A stretch of 64,000 nucleotides of DNA from Empedobacter stercoris (lineage in GTDB: Bacteria; Bacteroidota; Bacteroidia; Flavobacteriales; Weeksellaceae): NCBI RefSeq assembly GCF_965137335.1, contig NZ_CBCRZD010000016.1, one strand, 5' to 3'. This document shows positions 1 to 7,472 of the stretch, in pieces. The notes under the pieces were generated by a model that saw nothing but the letters and a program-made list of their open reading frames with translations, did no database searches and was not told the origin of the DNA. The position numbers and the translations under genes were made by a program. Numbering within the stretch: the stretch's first letter is position 1; each line of letters begins with the position of its first letter.

Positions 1-65
1 CTTACATCTTCGTTTTTCTCCGACCATTCTATAATTGTTCTTAACTTTTCTTCTCTGACTTTCAT
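1..65 (-). CDS. Probable aminoglycoside 6-adenylyltransferase (N-terminal fragment, cut by window edge)
   Basis: Reading left from an ATG at 65, 21 codons remain open to the window edge and encode MKVREEKLRTIIEWSEKNED followed by V-R. This resembles my memory of the start of AadS/AadE-type ANT(6) enzymes, which adenylate streptomycin, but 21 residues are too few to be sure. The gene sits in the same orientation as most of the array, just upstream of the palindrome at 91-224, so it would be the next cassette outward. The catalytic GS...DxD motif lies outside the window. Confidence 0.45.
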   Translation of the reverse strand, partial: MKVREEKLRTIIEWSEKNEDV

Positions 66-90
66 TTTGTTTGGTTCGGTTTTACTATGT

Positions 91-224
91 CGTACAACGG
101 TTAGTATATGAAAAGTAGGCGATTTCGAAGTGCCAAATTTTCGGTTAAGCACAAAGTATAATACGAGCCAAAAGCCTTGAATTTACTACTGTTTCGCCTA
201 TTTTTTATATACATTGTTAGCGGG
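91..224 (-). repeat. attC-like site 0
   Basis: Imperfect palindrome of about 134 bp. The outer cores are CGTACAAC (91-98) and GTTAGCGGG (216-224). The arms GTATATGAAAAGTAGGCGA and TCGCCTATTTTTTATATAC are near complementary. GTTAGCGGG matches the far end of the hydrolase cassette (CCCGCTAAC, 1196-1204), not the core facing it here. It belongs to the short class without the second nested hairpin. Confidence 0.75.
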
Positions 225-240
225 TCGTTGTTTTTGTTTA

Positions 241-1155
241 TCAGTCATTTATGTGTTTTTCTATTCCATCAATTATTGATTTCCAATCATCAACGTGTAA
301 TTCGTGTCCTGTACCTTCAAGGGTGATTAGATTTGAACCTTTTATTTTTTCTTGTAAAAAACCTGCATTCTTATAATGCCAAATTTTGTCGTCTGTTCCG
401 TGGATAATTAAGGTGGGTTGTTTGATTTCGTTTAATCTGTTCCAATATTCTTCACCACCTTGCAATGCAGCGTGATTGAACATACTTATATAATTGTTGG
501 CTCTATTGAACTCAGCTCTTATCAGTTTTTCACTTCTTTGTTTGTCAAATTGTTTCTTGCCACTCATTAATTCTGCACCCTGAATTAAATAGTTTACCAC
601 ACTGTCTTCATTTGTCCAATTGACTGTACCTGCTTTACTATGGAAATCTAAAATACTCGTGTCCATTTCAGGTATAGTTGGGTCTGAGTCTCCCCAAGGG
701 CCTGATGACATAAGAGTTAAGGAGTTAACTCTGTCGGCAAACTTTATTGATGCTATTTGAGAAATTAGTCCGCCCAAAGAAATCCCCACAAAATGTGCTT
801 TGTCAATCTTGTAGCCATCCAATATTGAAATAGCGTCATTAGTTAAGTCAACAATATCGTATGGAGTAGAACCTGGTTCATAATTAGTGGATTTTCCTAC
901 ATCTCTGTTGTCGTAACGAATAACAAAAAATCCTTTTTCAGATAATTGTTGGCAAAATTCAGTGTCCCAATACAGCATTGATACGGTTGCACCTGCTACC
1001 AAAAGGATTGCTGGATTTTTCTTATTTCCAAAACTTTCCGTACAGAGTTCAATGCCGTTTGTTTTAATTATTTTCTCTTTCATTTCTGTTTTCCTTTGTT
1101 TGCAACTGATTATTATCAGTCCTAAAATTAATATCCAAAGTAGTTTTTTTTTCAT
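241..1155 (-). CDS. Lipoprotein alpha/beta hydrolase; possible EstT-like macrolide esterase
   Basis: This 304-residue protein begins with a lipoprotein signal (hydrophobic residues 5-17, lipobox IISC, Cys18), so it is probably membrane-anchored. The alpha/beta hydrolase fold is clear: nucleophile elbow GISLGG with Ser126, acid candidates Asp255/Asp256 in HGTDDK, and His284 in GTGHELH, a complete Ser-Asp-His triad. Substrate cannot be read from the sequence. Serine macrolide esterases of the EstT type have this fold and size and occur in resistance loci of Bacteroidota, and the neighbouring cassettes carry a macrolide esterase and lincosamide and ABC-F genes, so a macrolide substrate is a reasonable inference. 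The stop codon lies 16 bp from the cassette core at 216-224, as in integron cassettes. Start is the ATG preceding the K-rich signal. Alternative: another lipase or epoxide hydrolase-like enzyme. Confidence 0.7.
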   Translation of the reverse strand: MKKKLLWILILGLIIISCKQRKTEMKEKIIKTNGIELCTESFGNKKNPAILLVAGATVSMLYWDTEFCQQLSEKGFFVIRYDNRDVGKSTNYEPGSTPYDIVDLTNDAISILDGYKIDKAHFVGISLGGLISQIASIKFADRVNSLTLMSSGPWGDSDPTIPEMDTSILDFHSKAGTVNWTNEDSVVNYLIQGAELMSGKKQFDKQRSEKLIRAEFNRANNYISMFNHAALQGGEEYWNRLNEIKQPTLIIHGTDDKIWHYKNAGFLQEKIKGSNLITLEGTGHELHVDDWKSIIDGIEKHIND

Positions 1156-1195
1156 TTATCAATGTTTAACTGTTATGCTGGTATCTTTCACAATG

Positions 1196-1392
1196 CCCGC
1201 TAACGGGAAACGCATTGGCGAAGTGGCGGATAAATTGGACAAAAAGTTCAATTTAGCGAGAACGTAGCCGATGTGTTTCCACAGAGCTAACTTACAAATA
1301 AAAAGCGAATGTGGAACACATTCGGCGGAATAAAATGCAGAAACTTTCAATTTAGCACTTAACCTGCCATTTTGCCAATGCGATGTTATGTG
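1196..1392 (-). repeat. attC-like site 1 (long class)
   Basis: Outer cores are CCCGCTAAC (1196-1204) and GTTATGTG (1385-1392). The stem pairs CGCATTGGCGAAGTGGCGG with CCTGCCATTTTGCCAATGCG. A nested hairpin, GCCGATGTGTTCCAC-like against GTGGAACACATTCGGC, occupies roughly 1268-1325 and makes this about 197 bp. GTTATGTG matches CACATAAC at 2831-2838, the other end of the macrolide esterase cassette. Confidence 0.8.
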
Positions 1393-1406
1393 AAGGAATT
1401 TTTAGT

Positions 1407-1543
1407 ATCTTTGTATTCAAATAATTCACATTTTATGTATTTCAGCAAGCCTTGGTAATTAAAAATTAAAGTAAATTATTAAATCGTCTTTTTGAGACGG
1501 TTGCTATTTGGTACGTTAATTTTTAATTTAAAATAAGGTAATA
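1407..1543 (+). promoter_or_regulatory. Promoter and leader with MYFSKPW leader peptide and attenuator-like hairpin (macrolide esterase)
   Basis: TATCTTTG near 1407-1414 fits the Bacteroidota -7 element TAnnTTTG; no convincing -33 TTG is seen. Downstream, 1435-1458 encodes a seven-codon ORF, MYFSKPW. It is followed by a long inverted repeat, arms around ATTAAAAATTA (about 1457-1470) and TTAATTTTTAAT (about 1515-1530), with an inner CGTCT/AGACG hairpin ending just before the AAGGTAATA upstream of the ATG. Drug-inducible macrolide resistance genes often use stalling on a short leader peptide to open such a hairpin. That mechanism is inferred here. Confidence 0.5.
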
Positions 1544-2770
1544 ATGAAAAATATAAAACCCTTAACTTTTCCGTTTAATTCGGAAAATAATACATCCATA
1601 AAACAAAGTCTTTTTCGATTTCGAGAATATTTTGATTCTTCTACAATTGTTGGTTTAGGCGAAAACTCACATTTCATAAAAGAGTTTTTTACATTCAGGC
1701 ATCAAGTTATTGAGTTTTTAGTAACTGAATGTGATTTTGACACCTTGGCATTTGAGTTTGGTTTTTCTGAAGGATTAGAAGTTGATAAGTGGATAAAATC
1801 ACAAATTCCATTCGACGATTTGGATAAGTTACTGTCACACTTTTATTATCCAAATGAGTTTAAAGATACTTTGCTATGGCTTCGTCGGTATAATCAAGAC
1901 AATAATAATCAAATTACCTTTTTAGGTGTGGATATTCCTAAAAATGGAGGTTCTTATTTTCCAAACTTTCGTATTGTATCTGATTATTTGCAAAGACTTT
2001 CAATCGTTTCTTCTGATGTCTTACAGAAGATTTTAAATCTTGCTGAGAAATTTGATTTCTATTCGACTTCTCAGCTTGCGTTAAATTTATCGCTTTTTGA
2101 TGAAGCTGAACATAATGAATTAAAAGCATTGCTATTAAAAGTTTACATTCGTTTGATTACTCTTCAACCAAAATTAGAAAGTTTAGAATTTCAATCGATA
2201 GTTCATCAAGTTAAAGGCTTGATTTATATGAATTATAATGCTGATGCTATGGAAAGTTTCATTACTGAAAGGGGAATTGAAGGAGATATGGGAGCAAAAG
2301 ACCAGTATATGGCAGAAAGCATTGATTGGTTTTTGAAAAATTCACTTGGTAAAAAGATTATTTTGGTTGCCCACAATGCTCACATTCAAAAAACTCCGGT
2401 AGATTTTGATGGATTTATTAGTTGTTATCCAATGGGGCAAAGACTTTCGATGACTTTTGGAGAAAAATATAAAGCATTTGCAATAACTAATCTACGTGGA
2501 GAAACTGCGGCATTGTATCCTGATAATGATTATCAATTTGGCTTTAGGGTTGATAAATTTCCACTTGATTTTCCAGAGTCGGATTCTGTTGAATTTATTA
2601 TGCAAGAATTTGGAGGAAAAGAATGCTGTTTACTAATGAACAGAAGTACGGAATTAAAAAATTGTAATAAGATTCGATTTGATTCGATGTGCCTAAAAAC
2701 TGAAATAGAAGAAGCTTTTGACGGAATTTTTCTAATAGAAAAATCAACTGTTTCAGAAGTAGTGGATTGA
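1544..2770 (+). CDS. ere(D): Erythromycin (macrolide) esterase, Ere(D)-like
   Basis: The 408-residue protein matches the erythromycin esterase family, which opens the lactone ring of 14-membered macrolides in the cytoplasm. The family motif around the catalytic histidine is visible as LGENSHF (Glu40, His43), followed by the helix with FRH, the GVDIP segment, and a late VAHNAHI motif near residues 275-281 with two more conserved histidines. Length agrees with Ere enzymes (about 400-420). The sequence resembles what I recall of Ere(D) from Riemerella anatipestifer; the allele-level name is from memory. It is the only array gene on the plus strand, so it is inverted relative to the other cassettes and could not use a promoter at the integrase end. 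It carries its own promoter and leader. Start ATG is preceded by AAGGTAATA. Confidence 0.85.
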   Translation: MKNIKPLTFPFNSENNTSIKQSLFRFREYFDSSTIVGLGENSHFIKEFFTFRHQVIEFLVTECDFDTLAFEFGFSEGLEVDKWIKSQIPFDDLDKLLSHFYYPNEFKDTLLWLRRYNQDNNNQITFLGVDIPKNGGSYFPNFRIVSDYLQRLSIVSSDVLQKILNLAEKFDFYSTSQLALNLSLFDEAEHNELKALLLKVYIRLITLQPKLESLEFQSIVHQVKGLIYMNYNADAMESFITERGIEGDMGAKDQYMAESIDWFLKNSLGKKIILVAHNAHIQKTPVDFDGFISCYPMGQRLSMTFGEKYKAFAITNLRGETAALYPDNDYQFGFRVDKFPLDFPESDSVEFIMQEFGGKECCLLMNRSTELKNCNKIRFDSMCLKTEIEEAFDGIFLIEKSTVSEVVD

Positions 2771-2830
2771 GAATTTATAAATTTAATTTCGAAACGGCAC
2801 TTTCTTTTTGGAGGTGCCGTTTTATTCTTT

Positions 2831-2964
2831 CACATAACGTTTCGGGGCTTGGCGAAGTGGCGGAAATCGAAGCACAAATGTTCAGTTTTGCACAAAAGTT
2901 CAATCGAAGAACTGAACTTGAATTTAGCACTAAACCCGCCATTTTGCCAAACCCTTGTTATGCG
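2831..2964 (-). repeat. attC-like site 2 (short class)
   Basis: Cores CACATAAC (2831-2838) and GTTATGCG (2957-2964) enclose the stem GGCTTGGCGAAGTGGCGG against CCGCCATTTTGCCAAACCC. An inner GTTCAGTT/AACTGAAC repeat fills the middle; there is no second nested hairpin. Length about 134 bp. GTTATGCG matches CGCATAAC at 6147-6154, the other end of the arsenic cassette. Confidence 0.8.
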
Positions 2965-2987
2965 TTCGCCCTTTTTTGGTCGTCAAG

Positions 2988-3404
2988 TTATAAATTTTCA
3001 GTAATAAAATCTTTGCAATACTTTTTAATTTGCTGTCTTACGTTTCTAAATTCTTCGGCAATTTCTTCGTCCGTTCCTGTTGCTTTGGCTGGGTCGGGAA
3101 AATTGTAATGATTTTTTTTGGCACTAGTCGAAAAGAATGGACAGCGTTCTTTGGCGTTGTCGCAAACGGTAATAACAAAGTCAAAGTCTATATTTCTGTA
3201 TTCGTCAATGTTGTTTGAAGTATGATTTGAAATGTCAATTCCATCTTCTTTCATTGTGGCAATTGCTTTTGGATTTACGCCGTGCGTTTCCACACCTGCA
3301 CTGTAAACATCTGCTTTGTTACCTGCAAAATAGCGTAAATAACCTTCTGCAATTTGGCTTCTGCAACTGTTTCCTGTGCAAAGCACTAAAATTTTATGGT
3401 TCAT
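2988..3404 (-). CDS. arsC: Arsenate reductase, thioredoxin-coupled low-molecular-weight phosphatase type
   Basis: ArsC reduces arsenate to arsenite for export. The 138-residue protein has the phosphatase-like P-loop CTGNSCR (Cys9 to Arg15) and the two further redox cysteines, Cys81 and Cys88, in VCDNAKERC, the three-cysteine relay of the thioredoxin-dependent class. The FPDPA motif also fits. It is the last gene of the arsenic operon, and its ATG overlaps the acr3 stop codon by four bases (ATGA), implying translational coupling. The stop lies 23 bp from the cassette core at 2957-2964. Confidence 0.93.
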   Translation of the reverse strand: MNHKILVLCTGNSCRSQIAEGYLRYFAGNKADVYSAGVETHGVNPKAIATMKEDGIDISNHTSNNIDEYRNIDFDFVITVCDNAKERCPFFSTSAKKNHYNFPDPAKATGTDEEIAEEFRNVRQQIKKYCKDFITENL

Positions 3405-4435
3405 TTTATATCGTATTTTTGTTTTAGAAATAGACTAATCTTGACTAATAATATCAAAACGGGAACTTCTACTAAAGGTCCAATAACACCCACAAAAGCC
3501 TGTGGCGAATTGATACCAAAGACTGCAATAGCAACCGCAATTGCCAATTCAAAATTGTTTCCTGTGGCGGTGAATGAAATTGAAGCATTTTTATCATAAG
3601 GAACTTTCAACGCTTTATTGACGAAAAAACTTACGAAAAACATCAATACAAAATAGATGATAAGCGGAACGGCTATTTTTAAAACATCAAATGGTAATTC
3701 AATTATTTTGTCGCCTTTTAAACTGAACATTACAACAATAGTTAGCAAAAGAGCAATCAATGTAATGGGCGAAATTTTAGGAATAAATTTGTGATGATAC
3801 CATTGTTTGCCTTTTCGTTTTATTAAAATATATCGGGTTAAAAAGCCTGCTAAAAATGGAATACCCAAGTAGATTAAAACGCTTTTGGTAACAGCACGCA
3901 TGGAAACGCTTACATCAAAATTTCCCAAACCAAGATATTTTGGTAGAACATTGATGAACAACCATACAAAAAAACTATAAGAGAAAATTTGAAAAATGCT
4001 ATTCAAAGCAACTAATAAAGCGGTATATTCTCTGTTTGCTTTGGCTAAATCGCTCCAAACTATAACCATGGCAATACATCTTGCCAAACCAATCAAGATA
4101 AGTCCTGTCATATATTCAGGTTCATTTCGCAAAAACAAAACGGCTAATCCGAACATCAGCAAAGTACCAATTACCCAATTGAGTAGCAATGAAATAGCAA
4201 TTACTTTTCTATCTTGTAAGGCTTTGGGTAATAAGGAATAATCCACTTTTGCTAATGGCGGATACATCATTAAAATTAATCCGATTGCCAATGGAATATT
4301 AGTTGTTCCAATTGAAAAAGCATTAATGTTTTCAGGAATAGATGGGAATAAATGACCTAAACCAACACCAAGTGCCATTGCTAAAAATATCCAGACCGTC
4401 AGATAACGGTCTAAGAACTTCATTTTAATATTCAT
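3401..4435 (-). CDS. acr3: Arsenite efflux permease, Acr3 family
   Basis: This 344-residue inner-membrane protein has about ten hydrophobic segments and fits the Acr3 (ArsB-independent) arsenite/H+ antiporter family. The conserved cysteine in GLARCIAMVIVW (Cys120) and the start WIFLAMALGVGLGHLFP are family hallmarks. It lies between an OsmC-like gene (11-bp overlap at 4425-4435) and arsC (4-bp overlap), so the operon is tightly packed. Two ATGs are possible, 4435 and 4423; the upstream one is used because overlaps are the rule here. Function is confident, start less so. Confidence 0.93.
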   Translation of the reverse strand: MNIKMKFLDRYLTVWIFLAMALGVGLGHLFPSIPENINAFSIGTTNIPLAIGLILMMYPPLAKVDYSLLPKALQDRKVIAISLLLNWVIGTLLMFGLAVLFLRNEPEYMTGLILIGLARCIAMVIVWSDLAKANREYTALLVALNSIFQIFSYSFFVWLFINVLPKYLGLGNFDVSVSMRAVTKSVLIYLGIPFLAGFLTRYILIKRKGKQWYHHKFIPKISPITLIALLLTIVVMFSLKGDKIIELPFDVLKIAVPLIIYFVLMFFVSFFVNKALKVPYDKNASISFTATGNNFELAIAVAIAVFGINSPQAFVGVIGPLVEVPVLILLVKISLFLKQKYDIK

Positions 4436-4838
4436 CGTTTTTTACTTGAATAATTTCTCCATGTATCGTGCACGATAACTTTACGGTATTGTAAATTGTG
4501 CCAAATTTTTCAATATTTTTCTTTAGCAACGGGATATTTATATTTTCATCAGCACTATAAATAATTAACTCGTAATTTATATTATCCATTTTCACAGGTT
4601 TTTCCGTGCGAATAGCGGACACATTTACTACGGCTTTCGCATAAGTGAAATTCATCATAGCAGAAAATCGTTCTACATTTTTTAGCATACACGCAGCAAA
4701 AGCTCCTAAAAAAAGTTCGGCAGGATTAGGTAAAATTTCTGCTGAATTTGAAGTCGTTCCAAAAGCTATCTCATTTTGCTTTATTTGTAGTATCGCATCT
4801 TTTGTTGAAACAGATGAAGCCTTAATTTGATATTCCAT
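4425..4838 (-). CDS. OsmC/Ohr-family protein in the arsenic operon
   Basis: The 137-residue protein resembles OsmC-family thiol peroxidases: the two reactive cysteines appear as Cys50 in GAFAACMLKNVE and Cys123 in KLSCTIHG, with NPAELFLGAFAAC typical of the fold. The open frame extends upstream to 4898, but that would overlap arsM by about 50 bp; the ATG at 4838, 10 bp after the arsM stop, is a better start. Its place in an arsenic operon suggests protection against oxidative or organo-arsenic stress, which is inference. Confidence 0.8.
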   Translation of the reverse strand: MEYQIKASSVSTKDAILQIKQNEIAFGTTSNSAEILPNPAELFLGAFAACMLKNVERFSAMMNFTYAKAVVNVSAIRTEKPVKMDNINYELIIYSADENINIPLLKKNIEKFGTIYNTVKLSCTIHGEIIQVKNDEY

Positions 4839-4848
4839 AATTATTTTT

Positions 4849-5688
4849 TTAGCAACATTTCGAACTTGGTGTACAACAATCCGCTGGCTTTTCGGCATAA
4901 ACCGTTATGCTTCTAATTACCGTATCGTTTGCTTTGTATTGCGTAATTTCTTCTTCATTTAGATAATCCTTCAAAATATCGTCAGGAACAATAATCGGTT
5001 TGTCTTTTTGAATAATCATATTTGCAAATCCAACTTTGCTTACAAAGCTCAAATATTCTTCTTTATCAATCGCACTTGCCACACATCCTGCATACATTTC
5101 AGCCGCATTTTTAATTTTTTCGGGTAGTTCTCCTGTTAAAACAATATCTGAAATACTGAAATGTCCGCCTGGTTTTAATACGCGGAACATTTCGGCAAAA
5201 ACCGCTTGTTTATTCGGTACAAGGTTTAAGACACAATTGCTCACAATGACATCTGCCGTATTCGCGGCTACAGGCATATTTTCAATATCACCTTGTCTAA
5301 ATTCAACATTATTAAAACCCAATTTTTCTGCATTTTGCCGAGCTTTATCAATCATCGCTTCTGTAAAATCAATTCCGATAACTTTTCCAGTTTCGCCTGT
5401 TTCTGCTCTGGCAACGAAACAATCATTACCCGCTCCGCTTCCTAAATCAATAACGGTATCGCCTTTTTTGATTTTGGCAAATTGTGTAGGCAAGCCACAA
5501 CCCAAACCTAAATCTGCATCGGGATTATAACCATCCAGCTCGTTGTATTCTTCGCTCATGATGTTATATACTTCGGTGCTACAACTACCTGCACCACAGC
5601 AGGAAGAAGCGTTACTTCCTTTGTCTTGTAAAGCAATTTCACTGTATTTTTGCTTTACCATTTCTTTGATTTCTTGTTCTGTTTGCAT
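4849..5688 (-). CDS. arsM: Arsenite S-adenosylmethionine methyltransferase
   Basis: ArsM methylates trivalent arsenic using SAM. The 279-residue protein has the SAM-binding motif VIDLGSGAGND (residues 79-89) and conserved arsenic-binding cysteines: Cys64 in LGLGCGLPT, one in VSNCVLN and one in YAGCVASA. Both ends are cysteine-rich (SSCCGAGSC near residue 30 and CCTPSSKCC at the C-terminus), plausibly extra metalloid binding. It lies directly downstream of arsR (17-bp gap). Methylation together with Acr3 efflux in one operon gives two detoxification routes. Confidence 0.92.
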   Translation of the reverse strand: MQTEQEIKEMVKQKYSEIALQDKGSNASSCCGAGSCSTEVYNIMSEEYNELDGYNPDADLGLGCGLPTQFAKIKKGDTVIDLGSGAGNDCFVARAETGETGKVIGIDFTEAMIDKARQNAEKLGFNNVEFRQGDIENMPVAANTADVIVSNCVLNLVPNKQAVFAEMFRVLKPGGHFSISDIVLTGELPEKIKNAAEMYAGCVASAIDKEEYLSFVSKVGFANMIIQKDKPIIVPDDILKDYLNEEEITQYKANDTVIRSITVYAEKPADCCTPSSKCC

Positions 5689-5705
5689 TATTTTTATTTT
5701 TTAAT

Positions 5706-6032
5706 TTAACAACAGTCTTGATGGATAACATTAGAAGCAATATTTCCAAAATATTTACTTAGTAATTCGAAAGTAGATTCGTTGATACAATAGCACACCG
5801 TATTTCCTTCAATTGTTCCTTTGATTAAATTGGCATCTTTAAGAACTTTTAGGTGCTGAGAAATCGTAGGTTGTGCAAGCGGAATTTTTTCTAAAATATC
5901 ATTTCCGATACAAGCATTTACTTTTAATAATAAGTCGATAATAGCAACTCTTGCAGGATGCCCCATTGCTTTTGCAATTATCGCAATTTCGCTTTGTTTT
6001 TCTGTAAAATGTTCTGTTTTAGTTGTTCCCAT
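5706..6032 (-). CDS. arsR: ArsR-family metalloid-sensing repressor
   Basis: A 108-residue winged-helix repressor with the ArsR/SmtB core: AKAMGHPARVAIIDLL, a recognition helix in QPTISQHLKVLKDANLI, and the wing GTIEGNTVCYCI. Cysteines in VNACIGND, CYC and the terminal CC may bind arsenite; the classical ELCVCD sequence is not seen. The open frame reaches 6053 through a TTG, but the ATG at 6032 is the likelier start. A perfect palindrome sits 11 bp upstream, consistent with autoregulation of the operon. Confidence 0.9.
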   Translation of the reverse strand: MGTTKTEHFTEKQSEIAIIAKAMGHPARVAIIDLLLKVNACIGNDILEKIPLAQPTISQHLKVLKDANLIKGTIEGNTVCYCINESTFELLSKYFGNIASNVIHQDCC

Positions 6033-6042
6033 ACCTTTATTA

Positions 6043-6058
6043 TAATATTGCAATATTA
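6043..6058. promoter_or_regulatory. Putative ArsR operator
   Basis: TAATATTGCAATATTA is a perfect 16-bp palindrome immediately upstream of arsR, in an AT-rich region. Position and symmetry fit an ArsR-type operator; the assignment is inferred. Confidence 0.6.
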
Positions 6059-6146
6059 CGATATACTTTTGAATTAAAAAAATAATTGTGACTTTTTGTT
6101 TTTAAAATGATGGATGATTGTTTATTAGAGTTGTTCTTTAGGGTGA

Positions 6147-6345
6147 CGCATAACGTTTTGCGGCTTTGCGAAGGAGCGGATTAGAAAGACTAAACTTTCA
6201 ATTTAGCACAGACGTAGCAAAACCATTTTTTCTATTTGCTAATTTACAGTTTAAAAGCAAATAAAAAATGGTTTTGCGGATTGAAAGCACAAATGTTGAA
6301 GTTTGCACTTAACCCGCTCTTTTGCAAAACCGATGTTGGCGGTAG
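6147..6345 (-). repeat. attC-like site 3 (long class)
   Basis: Cores CGCATAAC (6147-6154) and GTTGGCGGTAG (6335-6345) enclose about 199 bp. The stem pairs TTTTGCGGCTTTGCGAAGGA with the CGCTCTTTTGCAAAACCG arm. A perfect nested hairpin, GCAAAACCATTTTTT against AAAAAATGGTTTTGC, lies in the middle. GTTGGCGGTAG matches the far end of the adjacent lnu cassette (7267-7276). This covers most of the intergenic stretch 6059-6350. Confidence 0.82.
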
Positions 6346-6350
6346 TTTTT

Positions 6351-7121
6351 TTATCTTATTTTGTGTAGGATTTCTTTCAGTTTGGGTTCAATATTTAGTT
6401 CATCAAATAGTTTTTCCGATAAATTTAATGAGTTCTCAAAAGCCAAAACGATGTTTTTGGGATTTAAATCTGATGTTACTTTTTTATACGCTGAATACCA
6501 AATCGTGTCAATGTCCTTTTCGAGACTTTTAGTCGGACTTTCCCAATGTTGCGTTTTGCTTGTTCTTGCTCTTATAAGCCAAAGCAAGTATTTCTGCACA
6601 TTTGATAAACTGTGATGAGCGTGAGCAAATTCTTCTCGTTTAATCAAGTTGCTTGTTGTCAGTACAACATNNNNNNNNNNNNNNNNNNNNNNNNNNNNNN
6701 NNNNNNNNNNNNNNNNNNNNNNNNNNNNNNNNNNNNNNNNNNNNNNNNNNNNNNNNNNNNNNNNNNNNNNNNNNNNNNNNNNNNNNNGGTCAAAATCACT
6801 AAATGCAACAATTCCGTCCCAAGATTTGATGATTTTAATTTCCTCCGTTTTTAAAAAATGAAATTCTCCTCTGACCATATTCTTAAAAATAGCCACTTCG
6901 CTTCCATATTCGTTTGTAAAATATAAAGCCACAGGATGAATTTGGTTTACCCATTTTTCTGTCGAGAAATTTTCTTTATTTTTCAAAAAGATGTAAAATT
7001 CAATATCAGAATATTTGTCTCCTTCGTTTTTGGTAAATGAACCATACATAAAAACAGCGGAAACATTTTCGTCTTGTTGCGCTATAGATTTTGTTTTGTT
7101 AATCATTTGTAACTGTGTCAT
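6351..7121 (-). CDS. lnu(H): Lincosamide nucleotidyltransferase, Lnu(H)-like (copy 1, partly masked)
   Basis: The 256-residue frame encodes a nucleotidyltransferase with the motif MYGSFTKNEGDKYSDIEFY (Gly27-Ser28, then Asp39 and Glu41 as metal ligands), as in Lnu(B)/Lnu(F) enzymes, which adenylate lincomycin and clindamycin. It best resembles my memory of Lnu(H) from Riemerella anatipestifer; family is secure, the letter less so. Residues encoded by 6671-6787 are N, but the frame is open on both sides. The stop lies just inside the cassette end, 6 bp from the core at 6335-6345. The second copy lies 1122 bp to the right. Confidence 0.82.
   Translation of the reverse strand: MTQLQMINKTKSIAQQDENVSAVFMYGSFTKNEGDKYSDIEFYIFLKNKENFSTEKWVNQIHPVALYFTNEYGSEVAIFKNMVRGEFHFLKTEEIKIIKSWDGIVAFSDFDXXXXXXXXXXXXXXXXXXXXXXXXXXXXXXXXXXXXXXXXVVLTTSNLIKREEFAHAHHSLSNVQKYLLWLIRARTSKTQHWESPTKSLEKDIDTIWYSAYKKVTSDLNPKNIVLAFENSLNLSEKLFDELNIEPKLKEILHKIR
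6671..6787. other. Masked bases (117 N)
   Basis: A run of N inside lnu copy 1. The corresponding bases of copy 2 are readable only for the first 17 positions (7793-7809). The duplicate spacing is preserved, so these are more likely masked or unresolved repeat bases than a gap of unknown size. Confidence 0.95.
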
Positions 7122-7266
7122 TTTTTCTAATTTTTAAAAGTTGATAATAGAAGTTCGCATTACTTTTTGAAAGCAATGAAAAAGTTTTACGTTGTTTATT
7201 TTGGACAGTTACTTATAGCTTCATCGGATTATACTTTTTTATGTTCAACATTCTGTTTGGTAAAAT

Positions 7267-7467
7267 TACCGCCAACGTTTTGCGGCTTTGCGAAGGAGCG
7301 GATTAGAAAGACTAAACTTTCAATTTAGCACAGACGTAGCAAAACCATTTTTTCTATTTGCTAATTTACAGTTTAAAAGCAAATAAAAAATGGTTTTGCG
7401 GATTGAAAGCACAAATGTTGAAGTTTGCACTTAACCCGCTCTTTTGCAAAACCGATGTTGGCGGTAG
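7267..7467 (-). repeat. attC-like site 4 (long class)
   Basis: Cores TACCGCCAAC (7267-7276) and GTTGGCGGTAG (7457-7467) bound about 201 bp that look identical to site 3 apart from the left core. Because both flanking cassettes are the same, the facing cores match here and the site is a nearly perfect palindrome, as an isolated circular cassette would carry. It fills most of the gap 7122-7472. Confidence 0.82.
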
Positions 7468-7472
7468 TTTTT

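Noticed and set aside
1159..1350. 63-residue frame inside site 1
   Set aside because: It covers the palindrome only; no ribosome site and no recognisable sequence.
5036..5530. 164-residue plus-strand frame opposite arsM
   Set aside because: Antisense shadow of a clear methyltransferase gene with conserved motifs.
6236..6532. 98-residue plus-strand frame over site 3 (and its duplicate at 7358-7654)
   Set aside because: It lies across the palindrome and antisense to lnu; its duplication simply follows the cassette duplication.
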